Shown: in pieces, positions 24,954 through 34,409 of the stretch
Numbering within the stretch: the stretch's first letter is position 1
Layout of the letters: each line of letters begins with the position of its first letter
Source of the DNA: an uncultured Anaerolineales bacterium
Lineage (GTDB): Bacteria > Chloroflexota > Anaerolineae > Anaerolineales > Villigracilaceae
Assembly: GCA_903829085.1 (NCBI GenBank)
Contig: CAIKOL010000273.1
Span: 1 to 35,882, forward strand
Direction: 5' to 3'
DNA length: 35,882 bases
Notes under the pieces: generated by a model
Seen by the model: the letters and a program-made list of their open reading frames with translations, nothing else
The model's database searches: none
Told to the model about the DNA's origin: nothing
Position numbers and translations under genes: made by a program

Positions 24954-26600
24954 ATGGGAAAAAGAAAAGAAGCAAAAACACGCAAACAAGGTAAGAAACA
25001 GCCCTTCAATGGCTTTAATCAAATGTTCCATAATCTTAAAAATAAGTTCCAAAAAATAAAGGCTGATTATCAAGAATGGCGCTCACTGCCAAGAATCATA
25101 TTGGGTAAAAAGGGACAAGCACAAGCAGAGATTCCCGGTTTACAAAACGCTTTGACCCTTTATCGAGCCTATGCGACCACTTGTGGTCACATCGCATTCA
25201 ATACCGATAGGAATATTCGCGCATCGTATTATTGGCTAATCAATGAGTTTAATGAATTGGAGTCATTTGAGGCAGAATATTATTTACCATTATGCTCCCT
25301 GAAAACCCTGCGTTCGCTCAATGAAAGATGGGATGGCATAATTTCCCGGCAAATAGAATTTTCCCAGTTAATTGAGCAAGCACCTGTCGCTCTTGAATTT
25401 TATAACAAGATGGCCACTACGAAAGACCAGCAGCGACGAAAAAGGAAAGAAGGTGCGGAGATAAACCAAAGATTGTCAAAAGCATATCAATCTCATAAGA
25501 ACGCTATGGAATATATCGAAAAATATGATCAGGAAAATAGCATCAGTGCTTTTGGTGCATCTGTACTGAGTCTTGATAAAGCCAGAGAATATTGGTCGGA
25601 AAAAATGGAAGAGGTTCAAAAACTGGCAAATTCCAGCAATGAACCCAACCGAACCATTACTGAAATCGAGAACCTGGTAAAGGTTATTTATGATGCACCA
25701 GGCCTGGCCAAATGGGTAAATGACATTGAAAAACGTTTTAATCGTCTTTCTTATGATCATGAGTTATTGGTAAACTCGTATGGTAAAGCCGTGATCCAAA
25801 AGGAAATCCTGGACGAATTTACATCGGTAATAAACAATATCATTCCGAAACTGTGGCAACGGGGTCAAAAAGATCAATTAACCCAATACTTGGGGGATGT
25901 GGAAAACTTTCTGACAATATATGAGCCTGAAGTGGAGAAGGAAATCGCCTACGAAGAGAGGCACAGTATAAAGAGAGAGAATACGGTTTCAGAGCAGGAG
26001 CAGCATCTAACCCGACTGATGGAATTAACAAAAATATTCATTACGGCAATGGATATTCGCGACCCCTTGATGAACACCCATTCAATGACTGTTGCCCGTC
26101 TTGCTGTCGCAACCGGTAAAGTAATGAACTGGAGTCCGGAAGAGATCCAGTATCTGGAAATAGCTGCTATGCTTCATGATATTGGAAAAATCTGGATTCC
26201 AGAATCAATCCTGACAAAAAAGGGAAAATTAAGCAGCGAGGATATCGGCAAGCTGCGCATGCATCCAATTTACGGAGCACAAATCTTACAATCCTCAGGG
26301 TTGTTTGAGCAAATAACTCCCTGGATCTATCATCATCAGGAGTTATGGAATGGGACCGGCTATCCAGATGGTTTGAAAGAAGAAGAAATACCGATCCAAT
26401 CGAGAATCATTTCGATTTGCGAATCATTTGATGCCATGCTGGCTGGAAACGCCAACAAATTAAAACTAACCATCGAGCAGGCACTGGATAGAGTAAAGTA
26501 TGAAGCAGGTACGCTCTTTGATCCTGTGATTGTCGAGGCATTTGTAAAGGCTGTCGAAACCCAGGAGATGAACTATCTATTGAAATATGTTGCCAAGTGA
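24954..26600 (+). CDS. HD-GYP domain protein, predicted c-di-GMP phosphodiesterase
   Basis: A 548-residue protein. The first 40 residues are very basic (MGKRKEAKTRKQGKK), residues about 60-350 are mostly helical with coiled-coil character, and residues about 365-535 form an HD-GYP domain with His376, HDIGK (His408, Asp409), HH at 460-461 and GTGYPDG (467-473). Active HD-GYP enzymes hydrolyse cyclic di-GMP; the key residues look complete. No signal peptide or membrane helix is seen; the basic N-terminus might bind membrane or nucleic acid. I chose ATG 24954; an in-frame ATT codon seven residues earlier lacks a ribosome site. It is third in the set with the transglycosylase-like and TadZ-like genes. 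Confidence 0.9.
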   Translation: MGKRKEAKTRKQGKKQPFNGFNQMFHNLKNKFQKIKADYQEWRSLPRIILGKKGQAQAEIPGLQNALTLYRAYATTCGHIAFNTDRNIRASYYWLINEFNELESFEAEYYLPLCSLKTLRSLNERWDGIISRQIEFSQLIEQAPVALEFYNKMATTKDQQRRKRKEGAEINQRLSKAYQSHKNAMEYIEKYDQENSISAFGASVLSLDKAREYWSEKMEEVQKLANSSNEPNRTITEIENLVKVIYDAPGLAKWVNDIEKRFNRLSYDHELLVNSYGKAVIQKEILDEFTSVINNIIPKLWQRGQKDQLTQYLGDVENFLTIYEPEVEKEIAYEERHSIKRENTVSEQEQHLTRLMELTKIFITAMDIRDPLMNTHSMTVARLAVATGKVMNWSPEEIQYLEIAAMLHDIGKIWIPESILTKKGKLSSEDIGKLRMHPIYGAQILQSSGLFEQITPWIYHHQELWNGTGYPDGLKEEEIPIQSRIISICESFDAMLAGNANKLKLTIEQALDRVKYEAGTLFDPVIVEAFVKAVETQEMNYLLKYVAK

Positions 26601-26616
26601 GCCAAAAGAAAAAGAT

Positions 26617-26680
26617 CGAGTTTCGTTAAGTTGCGTCCTTTGATTACACCAACTTGCACGAAACTCGTTCTTTATTTAAT
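26617..26680 (+). terminator. Terminator after HD-GYP gene
   Basis: A 10-bp stem CGAGTTTCGT/ACGAAACTCG (26617-26626 and 26658-26667) with an inner AAGTTG/CAACTT stem is followed by TTCTTTATTT. It closes the three-gene set beginning at 22482. Confidence 0.75.
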
Positions 26681-26730
26681 GTTAACCAAGGTGGACCAGG
26701 CTTACCAGGAAAGCCCATCACTCCGGCGGT

Positions 26731-27336
26731 TTACTTTACTGAGTATCGGCGGGAAACCTCGCCCCAATTCACTACATTCCACCAATTGCCGACATATTCA
26801 GCACGGCGGTTTTGATACTTCAAGTAATAGGCGTGCTCCCATACATCCAGCCCCAAAATCGGGGTTAATCCATCTGATATTGGATTATCCTGGTTGGCAG
26901 TCGAAATAACTACCAATCCGCTGCCCTTCTTTACCAGCCAGGCCCATCCAGAGCCGAAACGGCCCATGGCAGCCTTCTCGAACTCAGCCTTGAAATTTGC
27001 GAAGCTTCCGAATGAATTGGAAATAACATTGGCAAGGTCGCCTTGCGGTTCACCGCCTGCCTTGGGAGCCATCACCTGCCAGAACAAATCGTGATTCCAG
27101 GTTCCGCCCCCGTGATTACGAACAGCACTGCGGATATCTTCAGGAACTGCGTTCAAGTCCATGAGCAGGCCTTCGAGTGACTTACCCGCCAATTCAGGAT
27201 GCTTTTCCAGCGCCGCGTTCAGATTGGTGACATAAGCTGCATGATGTTTGTCGTGGTGAATCTGCATCGTCAGAGTATCAATAAAAGGCTCTAAAGCCTC
27301 ATAGGCGTATGGGAGGGGATTAAGTTGGATTGACAT
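26731..27336 (-). CDS. sodA: Superoxide dismutase, Mn/Fe family (Mn-type signature)
   Basis: Converts superoxide to oxygen and hydrogen peroxide. The 201-residue protein has metal ligands His27, His82, Asp164 and His168 (DVWEHAYY). Gly77/78 before TWNHDLFW and Gln149 in TANQDNP are marks of the Mn-type, though metal use cannot be fixed from sequence. ATG 27336 has AAGGAG upstream; an earlier in-frame codon lies within that ribosome site. No signal peptide, so it is cytoplasmic. A strong promoter and an operator-like palindrome precede it, which suits oxidative or metal control. Confidence 0.96.
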   Translation of the reverse strand: MSIQLNPLPYAYEALEPFIDTLTMQIHHDKHHAAYVTNLNAALEKHPELAGKSLEGLLMDLNAVPEDIRSAVRNHGGGTWNHDLFWQVMAPKAGGEPQGDLANVISNSFGSFANFKAEFEKAAMGRFGSGWAWLVKKGSGLVVISTANQDNPISDGLTPILGLDVWEHAYYLKYQNRRAEYVGNWWNVVNWGEVSRRYSVK

Positions 27337-27370
27337 AGGGTTTTCTCCTTGTTTCAAGCAGATTATACAA

Positions 27371-27383
27371 GATAAATATTATC
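27371..27383. promoter_or_regulatory. Operator-like palindrome at sod start site
   Basis: The minus strand reads GATAA-TAT-TTATC, a perfect 5-bp inverted repeat covering the predicted transcription start. Its AT-rich GATAA/TTATC arms recall Fur-family half sites. No regulator is identified. Confidence 0.4.
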
Positions 27384-27386
27384 TAT

Positions 27387-27414
27387 ATTATACTATTAAC
27401 TTGTTCAAAGTCAA
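27387..27414 (-). promoter_or_regulatory. Promoter of sod gene
   Basis: TTGACT (27414-27409), 16-base spacer, TATAAT (27392-27387). This is one of the best sigma-70-like promoters in the window, about 50 bases before the sod start. Confidence 0.75.
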
Positions 27415-27478
27415 GTTTAAGGCAGTTTTTCTAACAAATCGCTAACATGAACTGTGTAAGCGGTATACTACGGGGGTA

Positions 27479-28414
27479 ATGTCCACATCCATCGCTCCCC
27501 GCCGTTCCACACTTACCCTTGGCCTTCTAGCCGGTATATCGGCTGCCTCCACCGCAGCCATTTTTATCCGTTTCGCCCAAAACGAAGGCGCGCCCTCCAT
27601 TGTGATCGCTGCCGCCCGGTTGACAATTGCCAGCTTGATCCTGGCGCCTTTGGCGTTAACCCGTTATCGTTCTGACCTGGGCCGGTTAAATCAGAGGGAA
27701 TGGATTCTGGCCTTGCTCTCGGGTCTTTTCCTGGCTTTACACTTTGCCACCTGGATCACCTCGCTCGAATACACTACCGTTGCCAGTTCAGTCGTTCTGG
27801 TGACCACCACTCCGCTTTGGGTGGCACTGTTCGCCCCGCTTGTGCTGCGTGAACGGGTTGGGACGGCAGCCTTGGTCGGATTGTTCCTGGCGTTGGCCGG
27901 GGGAATCATTGTCGGGTTGAGTGACACCTGTTCGCTGCAGACAGGATCGTTAACCTGCCCGCCGCTGCGCACCTTCATCGGCGGGACGGCTTTTTTAGGC
28001 GATTTGCTGGCTCTCTTTGGAGCCTGGATGGCCGCTGGTTATATGCTGGTGGGACGCAAGCTGCGGGCAAAAATGGAACTCATCCCGTACATTTTTATCG
28101 TTTATGGGATGGCCGCACTTGTATTGATGGTCGTCATGCTGGGATTGGGAAAAAGCCCCCTTCAGCTGCCTCCGATGGCATATCTATGGTTCCTCTTGCT
28201 GGCTTTGGTCCCGCAGTTATTCGGACATTCGATTTTCAATTGGGCTCTGAAGTACCTGCCCGCTTCCTTCGTATCAGTGACTTTGCTTGGGGAGCCGGTC
28301 GGCTCAACAATATTAGCCTATCTCATTTTCCAGGAGACGCCAGGCTGGGTAAAGATCGGCGGCGCTGTATTGATCCTGGCGGGGATCTGGCTGGCAGCAA
28401 GGATAGAGAAATAG
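27479..28414 (+). CDS. EamA/DMT-family transporter
   Basis: A 311-residue membrane protein with about ten hydrophobic helices in two EamA repeats (about 15-150 and 175-308), typical of drug/metabolite transporters. Helix ends carry the usual small residues (GISAASTAAIFIRFA, EPVGSTILAYLIFQETPGWVKIGGAVLILAGI). Substrate is unknown; such proteins often export amino acids or other small metabolites. The ATG at 27479 has no clear ribosome site, and a TATACT at 27464-27469 suggests a nearly leaderless transcript. A small membrane protein follows 48 bases downstream. Confidence 0.9.
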   Translation: MSTSIAPRRSTLTLGLLAGISAASTAAIFIRFAQNEGAPSIVIAAARLTIASLILAPLALTRYRSDLGRLNQREWILALLSGLFLALHFATWITSLEYTTVASSVVLVTTTPLWVALFAPLVLRERVGTAALVGLFLALAGGIIVGLSDTCSLQTGSLTCPPLRTFIGGTAFLGDLLALFGAWMAAGYMLVGRKLRAKMELIPYIFIVYGMAALVLMVVMLGLGKSPLQLPPMAYLWFLLLALVPQLFGHSIFNWALKYLPASFVSVTLLGEPVGSTILAYLIFQETPGWVKIGGAVLILAGIWLAARIEK

Positions 28415-28462
28415 ACTTCTCTTTCGAATCGGGTAGAGAAATAAGCCAAATAGGAGGCTAAC

Positions 28463-28987
28463 TTGGAAGAGAAAAAACTGTACCACTTTGGCGCATGGTC
28501 TGCCTTTGGCATGGCTCTCATGCTCATCACCAACGGCGTGACCACCTTCGTGCCGACTTACTGGTTGTACTATGCTTCGCGCATTGGCATTGTGCTGGCT
28601 GGGTTCGGTGTTCTACCGGCAATCTGGAAACAAGTCAACCAGGAGGCCGGCTGGGCCACCTGGTTGACTGCGTTGGCATTCTTAGGTCTGTCTGCCGAAG
28701 GACTGCACTACATTGGTCAGGCCAGCCTCAATTCCAACTGGTTGCTCTTCGGCGGGCTGTCTGCCTGGGCTGTGGGGATGAACATAATTGGTATGCGCGC
28801 GAAAAAATGGCCGCTTTGGATGGGCATCCTTGGTATTGTGAGCGGAATCCTGCTGTTCGCAGCCGTGCTCGCATATTCCATTGTTCCTGGAAGCATTTTC
28901 AATACCATTTCAGCCGGGTTGGGGGCGGTGGTGTTATATCCCGCCTGGCTGGTCTGGATGGGCTTGCGAATGCTGAAGGATAAATAA
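28463..28987 (+). CDS. Small multi-pass membrane protein, unknown function
   Basis: A 174-residue protein starting with TTG at 28463, supported by AGGAGG seven bases upstream. Five or six hydrophobic segments are visible (about 10-28, 32-52, 60-80, 88-106, 114-136, 145-168). No charged motif or known family is recognised. It follows the EamA gene and is probably co-transcribed with it. Confidence 0.78.
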   Translation: MEEKKLYHFGAWSAFGMALMLITNGVTTFVPTYWLYYASRIGIVLAGFGVLPAIWKQVNQEAGWATWLTALAFLGLSAEGLHYIGQASLNSNWLLFGGLSAWAVGMNIIGMRAKKWPLWMGILGIVSGILLFAAVLAYSIVPGSIFNTISAGLGAVVLYPAWLVWMGLRMLKDK

Positions 28988-29034
28988 AGCCAATTGAGCC
29001 ACAAATAAGGATTTTCAAGCTATTCAACCCTGAT

Positions 29035-29850
29035 ATGCCTTTTCTCCGCCGAAACCGAATTGGAAAGGCAGGAATAAAGCGTTTCCTGATTCTTCTCTGC
29101 TTATTGCTGAGCTGCTTTGGTTGCTCGCATACAATAAAATGTGACCAAACACAAGCTGCAGAGTCATGCATACGCGTCCTCTTTATTGGAAACAGTTATA
29201 CCTATGTCAACGATTTACCTGCCATGTTTGCTGAATTGGCCCATGCCGGAGGGCACCGAGTCGAGACCGGCCTGGCCGCTGAGGGCGGCTGGACCCTGGC
29301 CGATCATGTCAACTCACCTGTGACAATCGACGCCATAAATTCCTCCAAATGGGATTACGTTGTGTTGCAGGAACAAAGCCAGATTCCATCCATCGAGCAA
29401 ACCCGAACTGCCACGATGTACCCCGCGGCTCGAGAGCTTGTCAGCCAGGTTGAAGGGAATGGCGCTATACCTGTTTTCTTTCTTACCTGGGCGCATCGCG
29501 ATGGTTGGCCGGAAAATGGCTTGCCGGATTATCAGAGCATGCAGTACCAGATTGATATTGGTTATCTGGGGATTGCACAGGAACTTGGCGTGCCTGTAGC
29601 TCCAGTCGGGTATGCCTGGTTACTCGCATGGGGACAAAACCCCAAGTTGGATTTATGGCAGGAAGATGGCAGCCATCCCACCGAACAGGGAACCTACCTG
29701 GCAGCCTGTGTTTTCTATGCTGTTATTTTCCGCCAAAGCCCTGAAGGCTTGACAACCCTGGCTGGTCTGCCCAAAGAAACTGCCCAGTTTTTACAACAAA
29801 TCGCGGCAACTACTGTCTTGGTTAACCCGGCGCAGTGGAATCTTCCATAA
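29035..29850 (+). CDS. Exported SGNH hydrolase (DUF4886-like)
   Basis: A 271-residue protein with a basic N-terminus and hydrophobic segment (residues 15-30, ending SCFGC), so it is exported; Cys27 or Cys30 could be lipidated but neither lipobox is ideal. The SGNH blocks are clear: VLFIGNSYT with Ser54, VVLQEQSQ, and DGSHPTEQGTYLAA with Asp211 and His214. These enzymes are esterases or lipases acting on acyl groups or carbohydrate esters; the substrate is unknown. VLFIGNSYT with VLQEQS resembles DUF4886. No good ribosome site precedes ATG 29035. Confidence 0.85.
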   Translation: MPFLRRNRIGKAGIKRFLILLCLLLSCFGCSHTIKCDQTQAAESCIRVLFIGNSYTYVNDLPAMFAELAHAGGHRVETGLAAEGGWTLADHVNSPVTIDAINSSKWDYVVLQEQSQIPSIEQTRTATMYPAARELVSQVEGNGAIPVFFLTWAHRDGWPENGLPDYQSMQYQIDIGYLGIAQELGVPVAPVGYAWLLAWGQNPKLDLWQEDGSHPTEQGTYLAACVFYAVIFRQSPEGLTTLAGLPKETAQFLQQIAATTVLVNPAQWNLP

Positions 29851-29916
29851 GACTGGAGACAAAGATCTCCAGGTTATGGGATGGGATATTTCATTAATAC
29901 CGATGGGGTTATATAA

Positions 29917-29952
29917 AAACCGCCCCGGCTATTTTAACGGGGCGATCGGTTT
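29917..29952 (-). terminator. Terminator after malQ
   Basis: Arms AAACCG...CCCG and CGGGGC...CGGTTT (29917-29927 and 29938-29952) form a GC-rich stem followed by GGTTTTTATAT on the minus strand. It touches the malQ stop codon and also lies beyond the plus-strand SGNH gene. Confidence 0.8.
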
Positions 29953-31463
29953 CATCTCTGATAAAGCCAGTTCAGTTCCTTGATTTTTCCCTGCAATTCC
30001 CCGCTCAACGCCAACTCATTCGTGCGCCATTCCCAGTTTCCGCCTAGACGGGAAGGGTAATTGAAACGCGCCTCAGTTCCCAGCCCCAGGAAATCCTGTA
30101 AGGGAGCGATGGCGAAAATTGCTGTGGAACTCCAGGCTGCGCGAATCAGGTCCCGGGCAAAGTCTAACCCATCAATCTGCAGGTAACGCCGGGCAAAATC
30201 CTTCTCATTCTCCGGCGCAGATTCATACCAGCCGCGGGAAGTATCGTTATCGTGCGTCCCTGTGTAAACCACGCAATTCTGTGGATAGGAGTGTGGCAGG
30301 AACGGATTATCCGGGCCGGAAAAACCAAACTGGAAGACTTTCATTCCCGGCAGGGCAAACTGATCGCGCAAGGCGGTCACATCATGAGTGATTACTCCCA
30401 GATCCTCGGCAATAATAGGTAATTCAGTACCCAGACTTGAACACACCGTATTGAAAAAGTCGGCACCCGGACCCGGGATCCAGCGCCCAATTTCGGCGGT
30501 CGGGTTGCCAGCCGGTATTTCCCAGTAACCAGCAAAACCGCGGAAATGGTCAATCCGGACAATGTCAACCAGTTCCAGGATGGCACTTAAGCGTTCAATC
30601 CACCATTGATAGCCAGTGGATTTGTGCATTTCCCAGCGGTAGAGCGGGTTGCCCCACATCTGCCCGGTCGGGGAGAAGTAATCAGGTGGCACGCCTGCCA
30701 CAACAGTTGGCTTCAAATCACCGTCTAGAAAGAACAAGTCGGGGTGCGACCACACATCCGAGGAATCATTCGCCACAAAAATAGGGATGTCCCCAATAAT
30801 ACTCAGTCCCTTCTGGTGGGCATATTCATGCAAGGCGTCCCATTGACGGAAAAAGACAAACTGATAGAAAGTAAAACGCATTATCGAATTGGCAAGTGTT
30901 TTCCGGGCTTTTTCCAGCGCAGCCGGGTCGCGCTTCCGTAACAGTTCCGGCCAGCCATCCCACGAACCGCCGCCGTGGGCCTCCTTGATCGCCATGAATA
31001 GGGAGTAATCGTTCAACCAGGAGGCATTATCAGCGCAAAATGAATCAAAGTCTGTCTTGAGCTGCCACGCTGATCCAGTCGAAGCAGAAAGCGACACGCT
31101 TGAAGAAAAGCGGATAAAAGCCCGCTCCAGCAAGTTTAACTTCCAAGGGATGAGCGTTCCAAAATCCACTTTCTGTGGGTCAAAATCCAGTTTCTCAATC
31201 AGGTCATTCGAATGGAGCAAATTATCCCGCAATAGAAATTCCGGGCTGATGAGATAGGGATTCCCTGCGAATGCCGAAAAACACTGGTATGGTGAATCGC
31301 CGTAACCGGTAGGCCCCAGGGGGAGCACCTGCCAAAGTCTGCAGCCGGTGCCTGCCAGCCAGTCCACCCAGCAGTAAGCGGCCGGGCCAAGATCCCCGAT
31401 GCCATAAGGACCAGGCAGGGAAGTGGGGTGGAGAAGAACTCCAGCTGTGCGCTCAAATTTCAT
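29952..31463 (-). CDS. malQ: 4-alpha-glucanotransferase (amylomaltase)
   Basis: GH77 enzyme that transfers alpha-1,4-glucan chains, here probably in glycogen or maltodextrin turnover. The 503-residue length is normal. Motifs: LLHPTSLPGPYGIGDLG at the start, nucleophile Asp305 in IVRIDHFRGF, acid/base Glu353 in IIAEDLGVIT and Asp405 in GTHDNDT. The ATG at 31463 lies 11 bases inside the end of glgC, with no strong ribosome site of its own, so coupled translation is likely. Confidence 0.96.
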   Translation of the reverse strand: MKFERTAGVLLHPTSLPGPYGIGDLGPAAYCWVDWLAGTGCRLWQVLPLGPTGYGDSPYQCFSAFAGNPYLISPEFLLRDNLLHSNDLIEKLDFDPQKVDFGTLIPWKLNLLERAFIRFSSSVSLSASTGSAWQLKTDFDSFCADNASWLNDYSLFMAIKEAHGGGSWDGWPELLRKRDPAALEKARKTLANSIMRFTFYQFVFFRQWDALHEYAHQKGLSIIGDIPIFVANDSSDVWSHPDLFFLDGDLKPTVVAGVPPDYFSPTGQMWGNPLYRWEMHKSTGYQWWIERLSAILELVDIVRIDHFRGFAGYWEIPAGNPTAEIGRWIPGPGADFFNTVCSSLGTELPIIAEDLGVITHDVTALRDQFALPGMKVFQFGFSGPDNPFLPHSYPQNCVVYTGTHDNDTSRGWYESAPENEKDFARRYLQIDGLDFARDLIRAAWSSTAIFAIAPLQDFLGLGTEARFNYPSRLGGNWEWRTNELALSGELQGKIKELNWLYQR

Positions 31464-32715
31464 AAGGTTGTCTCTTTGTCTCCAAGAGTTCGCCCGATCT
31501 TACCACTGGGCCGGTGTAATCGGATGCAATCACATCTGTGCCGATGGTTGCACCCGGCTCAACGATCATACCAGCCGGGACCGTGCTGTTCTTGCCCACT
31601 ACAGCCAGTCTGATATCGGGGTTGGCAATGCCGCCGCCGATCCGGGCATTCTCCTCCACGTGTACATGTTTATCGAGGATGGCGCGCTCCACCACCACCC
31701 CGCTCTCAATGATCGTATCGGTCAGGATGATGGATTCGCGTACCACCGCTCCAGAACGCACAATCACTCCAGGTGAAAGGACGCTGTTTTCAATTCGCGC
31801 GTTCTCCTGGATATAACAACCATCCGAGATCAAGCTGGCAAAAAAGGAAGCATTCTGGGGAATACGGACAGGCGGGCGCTCTTCTGTACGCGTGTGGATG
31901 ATCCACCGGCGATCGTATAATTTAAGCGGTGGATTCGGGGAAAGCATATCCATATGCGCCTGCCAGTAGGAGAGAATGGTGCCTACATCCATCCAATAGC
32001 CGGTGAATGGAAATGCGATCACCCGTTTCTTGCTTTTGATCAGTCTTGGCAGGATGTCTTTACCAAAATCATGGCTGGAGTCGTCGCGCAGGTGGTCTTC
32101 CCACAGCGCCTTGTCCAGCACTTCACGGTTGAACAGGTACACACCCATGTTGATCAGGTCCGAAGGTGGATTCTTGGGTTTCTCCAGGAAGGATTTAACG
32201 CGGTAATTTTTGTCGACGCTAAGGACCCCAAAACGGGAGGCTTCTTCCAGGGGCACACGGATGGTGGCAAGGGTCACGTCTGCCCGCTGATCCATGTGAA
32301 AAGTGATCATTGTGTCGTAATCCATCGTGTAGATGTGATCGGCCGACAAAATAAGGATCAGATCTGGAGATCCTCGTTTGATAAAAGCAAAGTTCTGCTG
32401 AACAGCGTCTGCTGTGCCTTCGAACCAGTCCGAATCGAAACGAGCCTTGTAAGGCGTAAGAATACGCACCCCGCCGGTAAAGTCGCGATTCAAGTCCCAG
32501 GGGCCGCCGGAACCGATATGCTCGATTAGGGATTGTGGTCGATATTGCGCCAGCACCATGATATCGAAGATATCTGAATTGACACAGTTCGATAGTACAA
32601 AATCAATGATCCGATACTTGCCCGCAAAGGGGACGGCTGGTTTGGTACGCTTGGCAGTCAGCGCGCTCAGGCGGGCTCCCTCCCCGCCAGCCATGATAAT
32701 CGCTCGAGTCTTCAT
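31453..32715 (-). CDS. glgC: Glucose-1-phosphate adenylyltransferase
   Basis: Makes ADP-glucose from ATP and glucose 1-phosphate, the committed step of bacterial glycogen synthesis. The 420-residue protein has the nucleotidyltransferase start [13 protein letters not shown]...[35 protein letters not shown] and a C-terminal left-handed beta-helix with hexapeptide-like repeats. GAGGTGA precedes ATG 32715. It lies between glgA and malQ on the same strand. Allosteric control is usual in the family but the effector cannot be read here. Confidence 0.96.
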   Translation of the reverse strand: MKTRAIIMAGGEGARLSALTAKRTKPAVPFAGKYRIIDFVLSNCVNSDIFDIMVLAQYRPQSLIEHIGSGGPWDLNRDFTGGVRILTPYKARFDSDWFEGTADAVQQNFAFIKRGSPDLILILSADHIYTMDYDTMITFHMDQRADVTLATIRVPLEEASRFGVLSVDKNYRVKSFLEKPKNPPSDLINMGVYLFNREVLDKALWEDHLRDDSSHDFGKDILPRLIKSKKRVIAFPFTGYWMDVGTILSYWQAHMDMLSPNPPLKLYDRRWIIHTRTEERPPVRIPQNASFFASLISDGCYIQENARIENSVLSPGVIVRSGAVVRESIILTDTIIESGVVVERAILDKHVHVEENARIGGGIANPDIRLAVVGKNSTVPAGMIVEPGATIGTDVIASDYTGPVVRSGELLETKRQPYEI

Positions 32716-32772
32716 GCTTCACCTCGTAGAAACACAATAAGTACCCTTACAATAGCAAAGGAAACTGGAAGT

Positions 32773-32797
32773 GTGCGTGCAGCTTCGTTGCGCGCAC
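32773..32797. repeat. Hairpin between glgA and glgC
   Basis: Arms GTGCGTGCA and TGCGCGCAC (one G-U pair) with a 7-base loop. No T run follows on either strand, so a terminator is unlikely; it may mark an mRNA processing or stability site between glgA and glgC. Confidence 0.35.
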
Positions 32798-32833
32798 GCC
32801 CCCTCCCTGATCTATGGGATGATACCAAAATTT

Positions 32834-34279
32834 CTACAATCCGGATAGTAAAGAATGGTAAATGCTGGCATACCGGCGTGCTGAGCGCGGCCAGGAGAAA
32901 TCCTCTCTCATTCCATTGCGCTGGTAATGTTGCCACTTCTCCGGGTCGGCATGAACGGTCAGAGCGCGCCTTAATGCTTCCACCATCGACCCTGGTGAGG
33001 CCTCGCCAAAAAGAAAGCCTGTCCTGCCTTCCTCAACAGTGTCCTTCAATCCACCAGTGGCTCGTACCACCGGCACATTGCCATAGCGCATGGCGATCAT
33101 CTGTGCCAGTCCACAAGGCTCGTAACGCGAGGGCATCAGGAACATATCGGCTCCCCCATAAAGGAGGCGGCCTAACGCTTCATCATAACGAAAAGCCATC
33201 CGGACGCGGTCAGGAAAATCCATCTGAAGTCTGCAGGCGGCATCCTCGAGCGCGCGATCGCCGGAGCCGAGCAGCACAAACTGCCAGGATTTATCCGCCA
33301 TCAAGTGCAAAGCTTCAAACGCAATATCCAAGCCTTTTTGCTGGTCAATCCGCCCAATCATCACCAGGAGTGGGATCCGTGTATCATCCTTCAGCTCGAG
33401 AGCCTTTTGCAGGGCAGCCTTATTGACCGCCCGGACAGGGAGTTCATTGGCATTGAAACACGCCGCAAGAGCTTTATCAGTTTCCGGATTCCAGGTATTA
33501 ATATCCAGACCATTCAAGATGCCGGAAAGATTATTGGTCCGGGTCCTCAGATAAGGATCCAGGTCGCAGCCAAAACCCGGAGTCTGGATTTCCTGTGCGT
33601 AGGTAGGTGAAACCGGGATAATGGCATCCGCCGACCACAAACCGAGCGGCAGCGGCTGGGTCTGCGCCCACTTCGGAAGGGAATCGTCGTTAAGCGGCAT
33701 GAGTCCATAAGCAGACAGTACATCCGAACCGTCACCGCCCATGTAGGGCAGGTTGTGGACAGTGAATACCGTCCGGGCGCGCCTCAACTGCGGGTCTGGT
33801 TGTTGTGAACGCAAGGCATACAGCGCCAGGGCTGTATGCCAATCGTTGGCATGCACAATATCGGGGTACCAGTCCAATTGTCGGGTCAACTCCAATGCGG
33901 CCAGGGAAAAGAAAGCATATTTCTCCCGGTCCAGCGCCGGGTTCGGGGAGTAAACGGTGGGAGAATTCGAAATAGGGGCACCGCTGATAAAGTAGACTGG
34001 CATTCCACCCGATGAAATCTCAAGAACCTGAACCGGGATATTCCCACCATGCCGGTGAACGGAAAATTCTGCCGCCTGGTGGAGAGTGGCGACCTCGGCA
34101 CGGATGGCGCGGTGGAATGGTAACACAAGGCGGACATCCAGCATTGCACCACCTGTGGCTTCAAAAGGAAGAGAGCGCAGGGCTAACGGCAGTGACCCGG
34201 CTACATCGGCCAGCCCCCCAATTTTGACGAAGGGTTCCGCCTCGGCAGCCAGAAAAAGGATTTTAATCTTCGCAGGCAT
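32834..34279 (-). CDS. glgA: Glycogen synthase (GT5)
   Basis: Transfers glucose from ADP-glucose to the growing alpha-1,4-glucan. The 481-residue protein shows KIGGLADVAGSLP (19-31, ADP-glucose loop), HANDWHTAL, IGRIDQQKGLDI, and PSRYEPCGLAQMIAMRYG with the catalytic-region Glu, all standard for GT5. ATG 34279 has no ribosome site, but TACAAT sits seven bases upstream, which would fit a leaderless message. It is the first gene of glgA, glgC, malQ. Confidence 0.95.
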   Translation of the reverse strand: MPAKIKILFLAAEAEPFVKIGGLADVAGSLPLALRSLPFEATGGAMLDVRLVLPFHRAIRAEVATLHQAAEFSVHRHGGNIPVQVLEISSGGMPVYFISGAPISNSPTVYSPNPALDREKYAFFSLAALELTRQLDWYPDIVHANDWHTALALYALRSQQPDPQLRRARTVFTVHNLPYMGGDGSDVLSAYGLMPLNDDSLPKWAQTQPLPLGLWSADAIIPVSPTYAQEIQTPGFGCDLDPYLRTRTNNLSGILNGLDINTWNPETDKALAACFNANELPVRAVNKAALQKALELKDDTRIPLLVMIGRIDQQKGLDIAFEALHLMADKSWQFVLLGSGDRALEDAACRLQMDFPDRVRMAFRYDEALGRLLYGGADMFLMPSRYEPCGLAQMIAMRYGNVPVVRATGGLKDTVEEGRTGFLFGEASPGSMVEALRRALTVHADPEKWQHYQRNGMREDFSWPRSARRYASIYHSLLSGL

Positions 34280-34409
34280 AGAATATATTGTACATTAATT
34301 ATTTGTATTTCTTCCCATGCAATATCCTGACAACATCATGGTTGCCTCTTTCCCCAGATGATATTCATGGGAGGCGCGCAGCTTGAAAACCTGAAATTTC
34401 CACCTTTTG

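Noticed and set aside
18313-26600. Complete Tad locus
   Set aside because: No Flp pilin, TadE/F, prepilin peptidase or secretin was found in the window, so only the motor, platform, CpaB and landmark genes are claimed.
32773-32797. Terminator between glgA and glgC
   Set aside because: Stem is good, but no T run follows on the minus strand and the genes belong to one pathway.
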